Below are positions 17,538 through 26,600 of a stretch of DNA of 46,273 nucleotides, one piece after another (position 1 is the first letter of the stretch; each line of letters begins with the position of its first letter). Both the position numbers and the translations under genes were made by a program. Under the pieces are notes generated by a model, which did no database searches, was not told the DNA's origin, and saw nothing but the letters and a program-made list of their open reading frames with translations. The stretch covers positions 1-46,273 of the forward strand of contig CAUJJW010000152.1 in NCBI GenBank assembly GCA_963205105.1, written 5' to 3'. The stretch comes from Verrucomicrobiota bacterium. Its GTDB lineage: Bacteria > Verrucomicrobiota > Verrucomicrobiia > Limisphaerales > CAIMTB01.

Positions 17538-18272
17538 ATGAACGCCATCGACCGCTACCGCGACGTCGTGCTCCGTCAGCTCGACGTCGCCCTGTCCGAT
17601 CAGCGACCCACACTCGAACACGCCGCCGCACGGGTCGCCCAAGCCCTCACCGAGAAACGCTTCCTCTACGCCTTCGGCACCGGACATTCCCACATGCTCG
17701 CCGAGGAGATCTTCTACCGGGCCGGAGGGCTCGCCCGCGCCTGCGCCATCCTCGACCCGCCCCTCATGCTCCATGAAAGCGCGTCCGCCAGTTCCCAGCG
17801 GGAACAAACCCCCGGCGTCGCCACCACCCTGCTCAGCCAGTACCCGATCACCCGGGGCGATGTGCTCGTCATCGCCTCCAATTCCGGACGCAACGCCGTC
17901 CCCATCGAGATGGCCCTCGCCGCCCGTGAACGCGGCATCGCCACCGTCGCCATCACCAGCCTGCTCCACAGCCAGGCCTTCCCCTCCCGTCACCTCTCCG
18001 GAAAGCGACTGTTCGAAGTCGCCGATTTCGTCCTCGACAACGCCGGCGTCCCCGGCGACGCATCCATCGATCTTCCAGGCCTGCCAAGGAAGGTCGGTCC
18101 CACGTCCACCCTCGTCGGCGCCTTCCTCCTGAACGCTCTGGTCGTCCGCGCGATCGAACTGGCCCTCGAGTCCGGCCATTGCTCCGAGGTCTACGCCAGT
18201 TCCAATGCCGATATCCCCGGCTGGAACGAATCCCTGATCGCCCAGTTCCGCTCCCAGATCCGCCACCTCTGA
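17538..18272 (+). CDS. SIS-domain phosphosugar-binding protein (UPF0309-like)
   Basis: A 244-residue cytosolic protein with a sugar-isomerase (SIS) fold. FGTGHSHMLAEEIFYRAGG at about residues 45-63 and the second half LVIASNSGRNAVPIEMA at about 113-129 are the phosphosugar-binding loops. The overall pattern, including the tail SSNADIPGWNE, matches the UPF0309/COG4821 group of uncharacterised sugar isomerase-like proteins. The substrate cannot be deduced. ATG 17538 is 50 bases after gyrA; purM follows 56 bases after the stop, so cotranscription is plausible. Confidence 0.82.
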   Translation: MNAIDRYRDVVLRQLDVALSDQRPTLEHAAARVAQALTEKRFLYAFGTGHSHMLAEEIFYRAGGLARACAILDPPLMLHESASASSQREQTPGVATTLLSQYPITRGDVLVIASNSGRNAVPIEMALAARERGIATVAITSLLHSQAFPSRHLSGKRLFEVADFVLDNAGVPGDASIDLPGLPRKVGPTSTLVGAFLLNALVVRAIELALESGHCSEVYASSNADIPGWNESLIAQFRSQIRHL

Positions 18273-18328
18273 ACCAAACCCGTCGTGGACAATCCCGCCC
18301 CTCGTCCGCGAAACTTCCCCCCGGTCCG

Positions 18329-19423
18329 ATGAAGAAAAAGCCGCAGAAAGCCTACGCCGCCGCCGGTGTTGATATTGACCTTGGAAATCGTGTCAAAAGC
18401 AGGTTGCCGCAACTCCTTGCCTCCACCCACCGCAAAGGCGTCCTGGGTAAAGTGGGAGGCTTCGGCGGACTCTTCGCCCTCGATCTCGCCCGCTACAAGG
18501 AGCCCATCCTCGTGTCTTCCGTCGATGGCGTCGGCACCAAGCTCAAGATCGCCTTCGCCCTCAACCGCCACGACACCATCGGTCAGGACTTGGTCAACCA
18601 CTGCGTCAACGACATCGCTGTCCTCGGGGCTGAACCCCTCTTCTTCCTCGATTATCTCGGCACTGGAAAATTGGAACCTCACGTCTTCACCGAGATCATC
18701 CAGGGCTTCGCCAAAGCCTGCTCGGAAAACCATTGCGCCCTCATCGGCGGCGAAACCGCCCAGATGCCGGGCTTTTACCAGGAGGGCGAATACGACGTCA
18801 GCGGCACCATCGTCGGCGTCGTCGAAAAATCCAGGATGCTGAACGGCGCCAAAACCGTCCGCCCCGGTGATGTCGTTCTCGGTTTCGCCTCCAGCGGCCT
18901 TCACACCAATGGCTATTCGCTGGCCCGCAAAATCCTCTTCGAAGACCTCCAGCTCAAAACCTCCAGCAAACTCCCCGGGCTTCGATCCACCCTTGGTGAG
19001 GAACTGCTCAAGGTCCACGTCAGTTACGGGCCGCTGGTTCAAAAGCTCCTGCGCAAATTCAACCCGGCCAAAAGCCCCAAGGCTTCAGGTGGCTCCCGCC
19101 CCCACCCAGGCTCGGTACGTGCGTTCGCCCACATCACCGGGGGCGGGTTCGTCGACAACATCCCGCGTGTCCTGCCGCCGCGCTGCGATGTCATCATCCG
19201 CAAAGGTTCCTGGGAACTCTCGCCCCTGTTTCAATTCCTTCAGGAGCGCGGCGGGGTCGATGAAGCAGAGCTCTACCAGGTCTTCAACATGGGCATCGGC
19301 ATGGTGTGCATCGTGACCCCTGAGAAAGCCAAGGCCATCCTCCGGTTCGTTCAAGACCAAGGTCATCCGGCCTGGGTGATCGGCGAGGTCTCCCGCGGCA
19401 CAGGGACCGTCCGCTTGGCTTGA
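18329..19423 (+). CDS. purM: Phosphoribosylformylglycinamidine cyclo-ligase PurM
   Basis: This enzyme makes aminoimidazole ribonucleotide from FGAM and ATP in purine synthesis. The 364-residue product (E. coli 345) shows the family blocks in order: YAAAGVDIDLGN, SSVDGVGTKLK, DLVNHCVNDIAVLGAEPLFFLDY, GGETAQMPGFY, GLHTNGYSLAR and AHITGGGFVDNIPR. A small extra loop (about residues 250-264, KSPKASGGSRPHPGS) precedes the last block. The frame is open upstream to 18179, overlapping the SIS gene, but the start MKKKPQKAYAAAG at 18329 matches family N-termini. No Shine-Dalgarno sequence is visible. Confidence 0.95.
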   Translation: MKKKPQKAYAAAGVDIDLGNRVKSRLPQLLASTHRKGVLGKVGGFGGLFALDLARYKEPILVSSVDGVGTKLKIAFALNRHDTIGQDLVNHCVNDIAVLGAEPLFFLDYLGTGKLEPHVFTEIIQGFAKACSENHCALIGGETAQMPGFYQEGEYDVSGTIVGVVEKSRMLNGAKTVRPGDVVLGFASSGLHTNGYSLARKILFEDLQLKTSSKLPGLRSTLGEELLKVHVSYGPLVQKLLRKFNPAKSPKASGGSRPHPGSVRAFAHITGGGFVDNIPRVLPPRCDVIIRKGSWELSPLFQFLQERGGVDEAELYQVFNMGIGMVCIVTPEKAKAILRFVQDQGHPAWVIGEVSRGTGTVRLA

Positions 19424-19456
19424 GGCTAGCCGTCGACGGCTGGCATGAGAGATGCC
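19424..19456 (+). other. Palindrome and hairpin directly after purM
   Basis: A perfect 14-bp palindrome AGCCGTCGACGGCT lies at 19428-19441, immediately followed by GGCAT-GAGAG-ATGCC (19442-19456). Together they could fold as 3' hairpins of the purM mRNA. No T run follows, so an intrinsic terminator is not supported; mRNA end protection or a protein site is equally possible. Confidence 0.4.
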
Positions 19457-19807
19457 TCACGCGACTGACGTTGCCTGGGCCTCGCCCCTTCCGTTCAGCT
19501 AAGCAATTCCCGTAGCAAGCTCCACATTGCGGGCTCGGAGACTCCTGGATCCGCGGGTGCAAAACTTTGCATCGCTTGACCCGGGATTCATTCATAACTC
19601 ATTGCGGTAGAGGACCTCACTACGATCCTCCTTAAGGGACTCAGGCTCCCTGAAATCCGTCATTGACTTTATCACGTAGCCAATCATCCTCACGCAGAGT
19701 TGTGTGAGTGGTGATCTCGTGCTCCAAGGACATTGCTAGAACCCAAGGTCACCAGCCATTCAGCTACGAACACGAACCTGACAACGAAACGCCGTTCGAC
19801 ACTGACT
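19457..19807. other. Intergenic region, no gene recognised
   Basis: About 350 bases lower in GC than the flanks. No open frame with family resemblance, no tRNA and no terminator were seen. A TTGACT hexamer at 19663-19668 could be a -35 element for the PEP-CTERM gene, but no convincing -10 lies at the right spacing. An imperfect CTCAC/GTGAG inverted repeat is at 19689-19708. Confidence 0.4.
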
Positions 19808-20497
19808 ATGAATCGCATCTGTACAACAGCGCTGGGAACGGTCTTCCTGGCCGGAAGCTTGGTCGCCCAAGCTGACGGTTTGGTCTATGACAACCTGCAA
19901 ACCTCTCTCGGCACTTACCTCGGTGGTTTTGCTTACGCAGAGGCTGCTGACGACATTCAGATGACGGCTTCGGGGATCTTCAAAAACGCTCGCGTTGCCT
20001 ACGGATCCGTAGGTTTCGATGGCGACGAAGCCCTGACCCTGAACCTGTACGCCATGGACGGAGCGCCGACCCCCGGCAGCTTCGGCTTCAACACGCCGGG
20101 AACGCTTCTCTACAGCCAGACCATTGGTTTGGACGGCAGCGGTTTCGCGGACTTCTCAGACGCCACACCGAGCGTCCTCCTCCCGGACTACATCGCGGTG
20201 GGCTTGATCTTCACCGGCGTTGATTTCGACGGGAACACCTCGGACGCGGGTCCGGCGTTCTATGACCCGCCGGTCGCCCCTGGCGACAGCTATTACGATT
20301 ACTACCTGAAAGGTTTCGGCGGCGATCCCGATTGGGCGCTGTACGACTTCCTCGACTCCAACGGAGTTCCGAATCCCGTCGCCAATTTCGGTGTCCAGAT
20401 CGGCGTGATTCCCGAACCCGGCACCTGGGTTGCGATGCTTGGTTTCGGCACCATCGCCGGATCCATGGCTTTCCGCCGTATTCGCGGCTCCAAGTAG
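19808..20497 (+). CDS. PEP-CTERM sorted secreted protein, copy 1
   Basis: A 229-residue exported protein. Residues 1-22 are a signal peptide (MNRICTTALGTVFLAGSLVAQA). The C-terminus has the PEP-CTERM sorting signal: VIPEPGTW, a hydrophobic stretch (AMLGFGTIAGSMAF) and a basic tail (RRIRGSK), recognised by an exosortase encoded elsewhere. The central part is a beta-rich domain with acidic FDGDEALTLNLY and YDNLQTSLGTYLGGF blocks; no enzyme motif is seen. It is paralogous along its length to the next gene. ATG 19808 is chosen because it starts the signal peptide; the frame is open to 19733 without coding signs. The function is probably surface or matrix related. Confidence 0.85.
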   Translation: MNRICTTALGTVFLAGSLVAQADGLVYDNLQTSLGTYLGGFAYAEAADDIQMTASGIFKNARVAYGSVGFDGDEALTLNLYAMDGAPTPGSFGFNTPGTLLYSQTIGLDGSGFADFSDATPSVLLPDYIAVGLIFTGVDFDGNTSDAGPAFYDPPVAPGDSYYDYYLKGFGGDPDWALYDFLDSNGVPNPVANFGVQIGVIPEPGTWVAMLGFGTIAGSMAFRRIRGSK

Positions 20498-20599
20498 CCG
20501 CAGCCTAGGTGAGGCCGTCGTCGACTCGATCGCGATAGTCACCTAGCCTTTGTTCGCTGCGGCGAATTCGAGCTGAACCAGGTTCGAACATCGTTGTTC

Positions 20600-20638
20600 A
20601 ATGGCCCGCCCCTCCAGGCGGGCCATTTGTTTTGCTGT
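20600..20638 (+). terminator. Intrinsic terminator after PEP-CTERM copy 1
   Basis: The stem ATGGCCCGCC (20601-20610) pairs perfectly with GGCGGGCCAT (20617-20626), with a CCTCCA loop and TTGTTTTG tail. The core stem GGCCCGCC/GGCGGGCC is the same as in the terminator after copy 2. Confidence 0.85.
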
Positions 20639-20704
20639 TATACCGCTTTCCGATTCCTGCTTCTCACCTTCTCGGACACGAGAACGAGCCTCCGAAATGT
20701 CGCG

Positions 20705-20734
20705 TTGACAAAACTTCCTAGATAAAAGCACTAT
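20705..20734 (+). promoter_or_regulatory. Candidate sigma-70 promoter for PEP-CTERM copy 2
   Basis: A perfect TTGACA (20705-20710) is followed, after 18 bases, by CACTAT (20729-20734), three of six matches to TATAAT. It is in a locally AT-rich stretch about 115 bases before the start codon. The -10 is weak, so the call is tentative. Confidence 0.4.
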
Positions 20735-20850
20735 CAAAGCTTTAGCTAAGGCCCCATCGCTTGTCCCTCGTCCCACCCGCAGGCCCTCCCCGACCGGAGT
20801 CATCCAGAACCCCTCAAATCCAACGCTGATCTCATCAGCCCTGAAGCACC

Positions 20851-21540
20851 ATGAAACTGATTCACCCACTCACCCTGCTCACCTGGACCGCCGCCGCCGT
20901 CGCTTCCTCCGCCCAGGCTGACACCCTGGTTTACGATAACCTCATCAACCCACTGGGGAATTACCTCGGCGGTTTCGCGTATCAAGAGGTCGTCGATGAC
21001 GTCTCACTCAGCGGAGGCGGGATCTTCTCCCGGGCTACCGTGGCCTACGCCGGCTTCAACTTCGATGGGGACGAGACGCTGACCCTGAATCTCTATCGGA
21101 TGGATGGAGCGCCGACTCCCGGCAGCTTGGGGTTCGATACGCCCGGCACGCTCCTCTACAGCCAAACCCTTCCGATCGCGGCAACCGACGGAGCGCTGAT
21201 CGACTTCATCGACCTTTCCCCGAGCGTCAACCTGCCGGCCAAACTCGGCATCGGGCTCACCTTCGGTGGCGTCGACTTCGATCCCACCGGGCCGGGGTCG
21301 GATGCAGGCCCGTTGCTCTACCATCCTCCGGGCCTGGGAACCAGCCTGGATGACTACTGGCTCAGGGGATTTCCGAATCCTGCCGATGCCTGGGTTCTCT
21401 ACACCTTTGGCGGCAATCCCCCCATCAACATCGGCGTTCAGATCTGCGTCGTTCCCGAGTCCAGCACTTGGACCGCCATGCTCGGGTTCGCCAGCATCGC
21501 TGGATCGGTCGCCTTCCGTAGAAGCCGACGCTCCCGGTAG
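20851..21540 (+). CDS. PEP-CTERM-like secreted protein, copy 2, altered motif
   Basis: Also 229 residues, with signal peptide MKLIHPLTLLTWTAAAVASSAQA and the same body as copy 1 (shared blocks LVYDNL, YLGGFAY, FDGDE.LTLNLY, MDGAPTPGS, TPGTLLYSQT). The C-terminus keeps the hydrophobic segment (AMLGFASIAGSVAF) and basic tail (RRSRRSR), but the signature Pro-Glu-Pro is Pro-Glu-Ser (VVPESSTW). It may be a tolerated exosortase-signal variant or a decaying one. It has its own candidate promoter and its own terminator, so the pair is probably not one operon. Confidence 0.84.
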   Translation: MKLIHPLTLLTWTAAAVASSAQADTLVYDNLINPLGNYLGGFAYQEVVDDVSLSGGGIFSRATVAYAGFNFDGDETLTLNLYRMDGAPTPGSLGFDTPGTLLYSQTLPIAATDGALIDFIDLSPSVNLPAKLGIGLTFGGVDFDPTGPGSDAGPLLYHPPGLGTSLDDYWLRGFPNPADAWVLYTFGGNPPINIGVQICVVPESSTWTAMLGFASIAGSVAFRRSRRSR

Positions 21541-21567
21541 CCGGAGCGGTTCAAAACCCATTCACTC

Positions 21568-21598
21568 GGGCCCGCCCATCGAGGCGGGCCTTTTTGTT
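21568..21598 (+). terminator. Intrinsic terminator after PEP-CTERM copy 2
   Basis: An 8-bp perfect stem GGCCCGCC (21569-21576) / GGCGGGCC (21583-21590) with a CATCGA loop, followed by TTTTTGTT. Confidence 0.9.
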
Positions 21599-21678
21599 GC
21601 CCACCCATGCGGCACCTGCCTTGTTTCTCCCCGACGCTTGCGCGGCGTACTCCATAGAATCACTCTCCCGCATCCCCC

Positions 21679-23010
21679 ATGAACGGAACCTCACAGGCAA
21701 CGCCCCAGCGCTCCCATCGCATCGCCCGGCTCGTGCGGTGGACGGCCATGACCACTGCCTCCCTCGCACTGACACTCGCTTCGCAGGCGGAGAATTGGCC
21801 ACGCTTTCGCGGCCCCACCGGCCAGGGACACTCCTCGGAAACTCAGCTTCCCTCCACCTGGTCGGCGACCGAGGGCATTCGCTGGAAAACCGCAATTCCG
21901 GGAATCGGATGGTCTTCCCCCATCATCTGGAACGACCGGGTCTACGTCACCACGGTCACCGAAGGGAACACCCAGTGCCGAGTCCTGGCCTTGGATCGCA
22001 CCACCGGCCGCGTGCTCTGGAACACGCTCGTGCACGAGTTCGTCCCGCTTCGTAAGGAACAAAAGAACTCGTACGCCTCCCCCACCCCGGTCACCGATGG
22101 CCAACGCATCTACGCGGTGTTCGGCGATGGCACCCAGGTCGCCGTGGATCTCGACGGGAAGCTCCTCTGGAAAAACGATGAGGTTCGGTTCTATAGCCGC
22201 CACGGACTCGGCGCCTCGCCGGTCCTGCATGGCAACCTGCTCATCATGCCGTTCGATGGCAGCAATCGCGTCGAGAAAGCCGGCGAATGGCCCAACAATT
22301 CCCAGGAAGAACAGCTGGGTTGGCGCACGCCCTGGGATCGCGCCGAGATCACCGCCCTGGACATTTCCACCGGCAAGCGCGTCTGGGTGGCTCGCCGGGG
22401 CAAGTCCCGCATCGCCCATGTCACCCCCAACATCATGGTCGTGGATGGCAAACCTCAGCTGATCAGTCCCGCCGGGGATGCCATCCAGGGCTTCGACCCC
22501 GCCACCGGAACGCTGCTCTGGACCGTCTACTCCCAGGGCGAAGGCGTCACACCCAGCTTTGCGTTCGGAGATCAGCTGATCTTCACCTCGTCCGGATTTG
22601 AAAAGACCACCCTCCGAACCGTTCGCAGCGGCGGCACCGGCGATGTCACCGCCACCCACGTGGCCTGGGAACAGCGCAAAGGGACCCCCACCCAACCTTC
22701 GCTCCTCTACGTCGCCCCGTACCTGTACTCCATCACCGATGGCGGCATCGCCCATTGTTTCGACGGCAAAACCGGCGACATCGTCTACGCCGAACGCGTG
22801 GGCGGGAACCACAGTTCATCCCCGCTCTTCGCCGACGGCCGCATCTACTTCCTGTCCGAAACCGGCGAAACCACGGTGATCCAGGCAGGGCCGAAGTTCG
22901 AAATCGTTGGCCGCAATGCCATCCAGGAAAAATGCCAGGCGTCCCTCGCCGTTTCGCAGGGCAACTTTTTTCTGCGCAGCGAAACCCACCTGTTCTGCAT
23001 CGGCAAGTAG
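21679..23010 (+). CDS. Secreted PQQ-like beta-propeller protein, 443 aa
   Basis: An exported protein with an N-terminal signal peptide (hydrophobic TAMTTASLALTLASQA at about residues 23-38) followed by the block NWPRFRGPTGQGHS, typical of PVC-group PQQ-like propellers. Blade motifs with a Trp or Tyr after a turn recur: ALDRTTGRVLWNT, AVDLDGKLLWKN, ALDISTGKRVWVARRG, GFDPATGTLLWTV, CFDGKTGDIVYAER. It lacks the catalytic features of quinoprotein dehydrogenases that I can recognise, and no CxxCH is present. A scaffold or binding role is as likely as an enzyme role. ATG 21679 fits the signal peptide. Confidence 0.85.
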   Translation: MNGTSQATPQRSHRIARLVRWTAMTTASLALTLASQAENWPRFRGPTGQGHSSETQLPSTWSATEGIRWKTAIPGIGWSSPIIWNDRVYVTTVTEGNTQCRVLALDRTTGRVLWNTLVHEFVPLRKEQKNSYASPTPVTDGQRIYAVFGDGTQVAVDLDGKLLWKNDEVRFYSRHGLGASPVLHGNLLIMPFDGSNRVEKAGEWPNNSQEEQLGWRTPWDRAEITALDISTGKRVWVARRGKSRIAHVTPNIMVVDGKPQLISPAGDAIQGFDPATGTLLWTVYSQGEGVTPSFAFGDQLIFTSSGFEKTTLRTVRSGGTGDVTATHVAWEQRKGTPTQPSLLYVAPYLYSITDGGIAHCFDGKTGDIVYAERVGGNHSSSPLFADGRIYFLSETGETTVIQAGPKFEIVGRNAIQEKCQASLAVSQGNFFLRSETHLFCIGK

Positions 23011-23060
23011 GCCCACCAGCCGGCGACTCTCGTTCGACGCCGATCTCTCGCCGACCTGAC

Positions 23061-23603
23061 ATGAGCCCAGCCGCCGTCCGCGTCAGCACAGTCGCCCCGC
23101 CAGATTTCTTCCAGGTGGCGGAACTCGCCCAACGCATCTGGCCGGTTTGCTTCGGCTCCATGATCACCCCGGAGCAATGCGAATACATGCTCGCTCAGCG
23201 CTACACCCCTTCCGCCATGGCGGAAGCGATCCGTGCTGGCATGACCTACGAACTGATCCACAGCCGCGACGGCATCGCCGGGTTTGGAGCCCACGGTCCC
23301 GCGGCCTCGCCCACCGACTGGAAGTTGTGGCAGGTGTATGTGCTTCCGGACCAACAGGGACAAGGCCTGGGCCGCCGCTACATCGAACACGTCGCCAACG
23401 CCGCACGTCGCCATGGCCGATCCCGCCTGGTGCTCACCGTGAACAAGAAGAATGACCGCGCCCGTGCCCTCTACGAGCGGTCAGGGTTTGAGGTGTCCGA
23501 TTCGGCCAGCTTCGACATCGGCAACGGCTTCGTCATGGATGACTACGTCATGGTCAAGGCCCTGACTGATGCCGTGGTGGCCTCAAGCCCCAACGCCTCA
23601 TGA
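23061..23603 (+). CDS. GNAT-family N-acetyltransferase
   Basis: A 180-residue acetyl-CoA-dependent acetyltransferase. Motif A is VYVLPDQQGQGLGRRYIEHV at about residues 92-111, with the QQGQGLG pyrophosphate loop. Motif B follows as LTVNKKNDRARALYERSGFEV. The acceptor is unknown. The open frame runs back to 22755 inside the propeller gene; ATG 23061 is chosen because the GNAT fold begins shortly after it. The stop overlaps the next start as ATGA (23600-23603), which indicates translational coupling with the CotH-like gene. Confidence 0.86.
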   Translation: MSPAAVRVSTVAPPDFFQVAELAQRIWPVCFGSMITPEQCEYMLAQRYTPSAMAEAIRAGMTYELIHSRDGIAGFGAHGPAASPTDWKLWQVYVLPDQQGQGLGRRYIEHVANAARRHGRSRLVLTVNKKNDRARALYERSGFEVSDSASFDIGNGFVMDDYVMVKALTDAVVASSPNAS

Positions 23604-26600
23604 CCCGCCGCTGCCTCGCTGCCCTGGCTGGCCTGTTCGGCTTGCTTTCCATCAGCGCGTCCGCCGCCGATCCCTACCTGAGCGAGGTGGTCAGCCAGAA
23701 TGACTCGGGCCTTCGTGATGAGCAGGGCGATCATTCGGATTGGATCGAGATTCACCATCCAGGCCCCGATACCCTCTCGCTCCAAGGCTGGTCGCTCTCC
23801 GATGACGCCGGAAAGCCCAGGAAATGGACGTTCGCCGCAGGCTCGATCCCCGCCGGCGGATCCTTGGTGGTGTTTGCCTCGGGAAAGGATTTCCAAACCG
23901 CTCCCAGCTCACCTCGTTCCCCGGACCTCATCCCTGGTCTGGCGGTCTGGTTGCGGGCCGATTCCCTTCAACCGACGAACACGCTTCAGATTCGACGCAC
24001 CGCCGACGCCCAGTTCATCCGGCTCTGGCCAGATGCGAGTTCCCGAGGCCGGCACGCGCGACAGGAGACCGCAAGCCTACAGCCAAGACTCCTCACCACA
24101 CCCGCCCCACGCGTTCGGTTCGATGGCGTGGATGATTTGCTTCGATTGGCCGCCTCGCCTGCCAGTGATTCCTTCACGCTGATCACGGTGTTCCATCCGA
24201 CCCGGTCTCATGAGATCGATCCGGTTGGAAATACCGGTGTGGGAGGCACCAGCGGTCAGGCCTGGCTGTTGGGCGCCGCCCACGGCGGTGACGCGGGCGC
24301 GGGTATGGGCCTGTCCGTCGGCACCAACGGGGTGAGCGTCTACGAGCACGGCTCGTCGTACATGCCCGCACTGGCGGTCGTTGAGAACGAACTCACCGCA
24401 CCGTGGACAGTCGCGACGGTCACGTATTCCAACCGTATCCCCCAACTCGCGGTGAATGGTTCCACCGGCTCACCCGGCTCCAGCTCCGCCCGAACACGCG
24501 TTTCCGCCCCCACCGAAATCGGCTCGGGCAGCTACGGAGCATTCGCCGGAGACGTCGCCGAGATCATCGTCTTCGACCGAGCCCTCACCGACGCCGAACG
24601 GCGTGCTGCGGAAGCTCACCTCGCCAACCGCCACAACGTCAGCCTCTCCACGTCCTACCACACCAATTTCCGCATCGATGCCGGCGGCGAACGACTCGTG
24701 CTCACCCGACCCGACGGGTCCAGGGCCGACGATATCCGCGTGCCAGCTCTGCCACGGGATGTCGCCTGGGGCCGGCTCGGCGGGTCTCCCGGAGAATTTC
24801 GGTTCTTCGCCGAACCCACCCCGAATGCCCTCAACCCCGACCAAGGTGCGGTTGCGTTTCTGTCCCCGCCAACCGTGGATGTGCCTCCCGGTTTCCACAC
24901 CAACAGCGTTTCCGTGTCGCTTCGGTCACCCCATCCCGGTGCGGAGATCCGCTACACCCTCGACGGCTCGGAGCCCAGCCCCGGTTCATCGCTCTACACC
25001 GGACCGATCCTCGTCACGAATCGCGCCTCCTTGCCCAATCGCCTGTCGGTGATTCCCACGGCTCCCGGCTGGAGCGCTCCATCGGGCCGCGTCTTCAAGG
25101 GCACCATTCTCCGGGCCCGCGCGTTTCGGACGGATGCGCTGCCGAGCGACATCACCACAGGATCCTACTTCATCCACCCGCTGGGCCTCCGTCGCTACAC
25201 CCTGCCGGTGGTGTCGCTGGCCACCGACGATCGTCATTTTTTCAGTGCTGAAACCGGCATCTACGTGCCAGGCAATGCGCCTGGCGGCAATTACGCGCAG
25301 TCCGGCGATGCGTGGGAACGACCCGTCCACGTGGAACTGTTCGAATCGGATGGTTCGCGTCCCATCGCGCAGGAATCGGGCGTTCGTATGCACGGCAACA
25401 CCTCCTTCGGTTTCCCGCTGAAGGCGCTTCGACTGCATCCGCTCAATCAGCGCGGGACCGGTCCATTCCGGCATCGGATCTTCCCCGATCTTCCCATTGA
25501 GTCCTTCAACCGCCTCCTGCTGCGGCCCTCGGGACACGACCATTACCTGACCATGATGCGCGACGGGCTCATGCAGGGGTTGATGCGTGAAACCGGCCTC
25601 GACATGCAGGGTTATCGGCCGGCGATCCTGTTCCTCAACGGGGAGTACTGGGGGATTCACAACCTCCAGGAGGCGTTCGAAAAGGACTACTTCACGTCGC
25701 ATCACCCGGAGGTCGACCCAGACGCCATCGACTACCTCGAAGGATACGCCCCCGGCGCGGTTGCCTACGAAGGCGACGCCAACCACTACCACGACCTCAT
25801 CCGCTACCTCCAAACGCACAATCCCGCCGATGCCGCCACCGACCGCGAGATCCATTCCCGCATGGAGGTGGCCAACTTCCAGGACTACAAGCTCGCCGAG
25901 ATGTTCTACTACCGCTGGGACATCGGGAACCATCGGCTCTGGCGACCTCGCACGCCCAACGGCCGGCTCCGCTGGATTCTGTTTGATTGTGATGTGGGGT
26001 TCGGCGGTTTCTGGAGCGAACCCAATCCCTGGACCTTCAACATGCTCCAGGCCGTTCTCGAACCCAGCGGTTCTCTGCACGGTCACAACAACACCGCCAC
26101 CGTTTTCCTGCTCGGCACGCTCCTCCAGAACCCGTCCTTCCGACACGACTTCATCAACCGTGCGGCCGACCTCATGAACACCACGCTCAGCACCGAGCGC
26201 ATGCTGGAGTTCATCGATCGCATGGCGGCCGAAATCGCACCCGAAATGCAGGAACACAGCCTCCGCTGGCGTGCTCCGGCCAACCTTGCCGAATGGCAGC
26301 GCAACGTCGGTGCCCTGCGCACGTTTGCCCGCGAACGCCCGCGCCACAACCGCCAGCATTTCGTCACCCAATTCGCCCTGCGCGGCACGACAGAACTGAC
26401 CCTCCACACCCCTCCGCCGAACACGGGCCAGCTTCGCCTCAATTCCATGCCCGCGCTCGCCTCCTCCAACGGCGTTTGGAAGGGCGTCTATTTCCTCGGA
26501 AACCCGGTCGAGCTCGAAGCCTCTCCTGCTCCCGGCTACCGGTTTGCAGGCTGGCAGGAGTTCCCCGGTCTCACCAACAACCCGCTGAGACTCACCCTGG

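Noticed and set aside
19441..19456. Sigma-54-like TGGCAT-N-ATGC match after purM.
   Set aside because: Two mismatches to the consensus, about 350 bases from the next gene, and explained by the hairpin.
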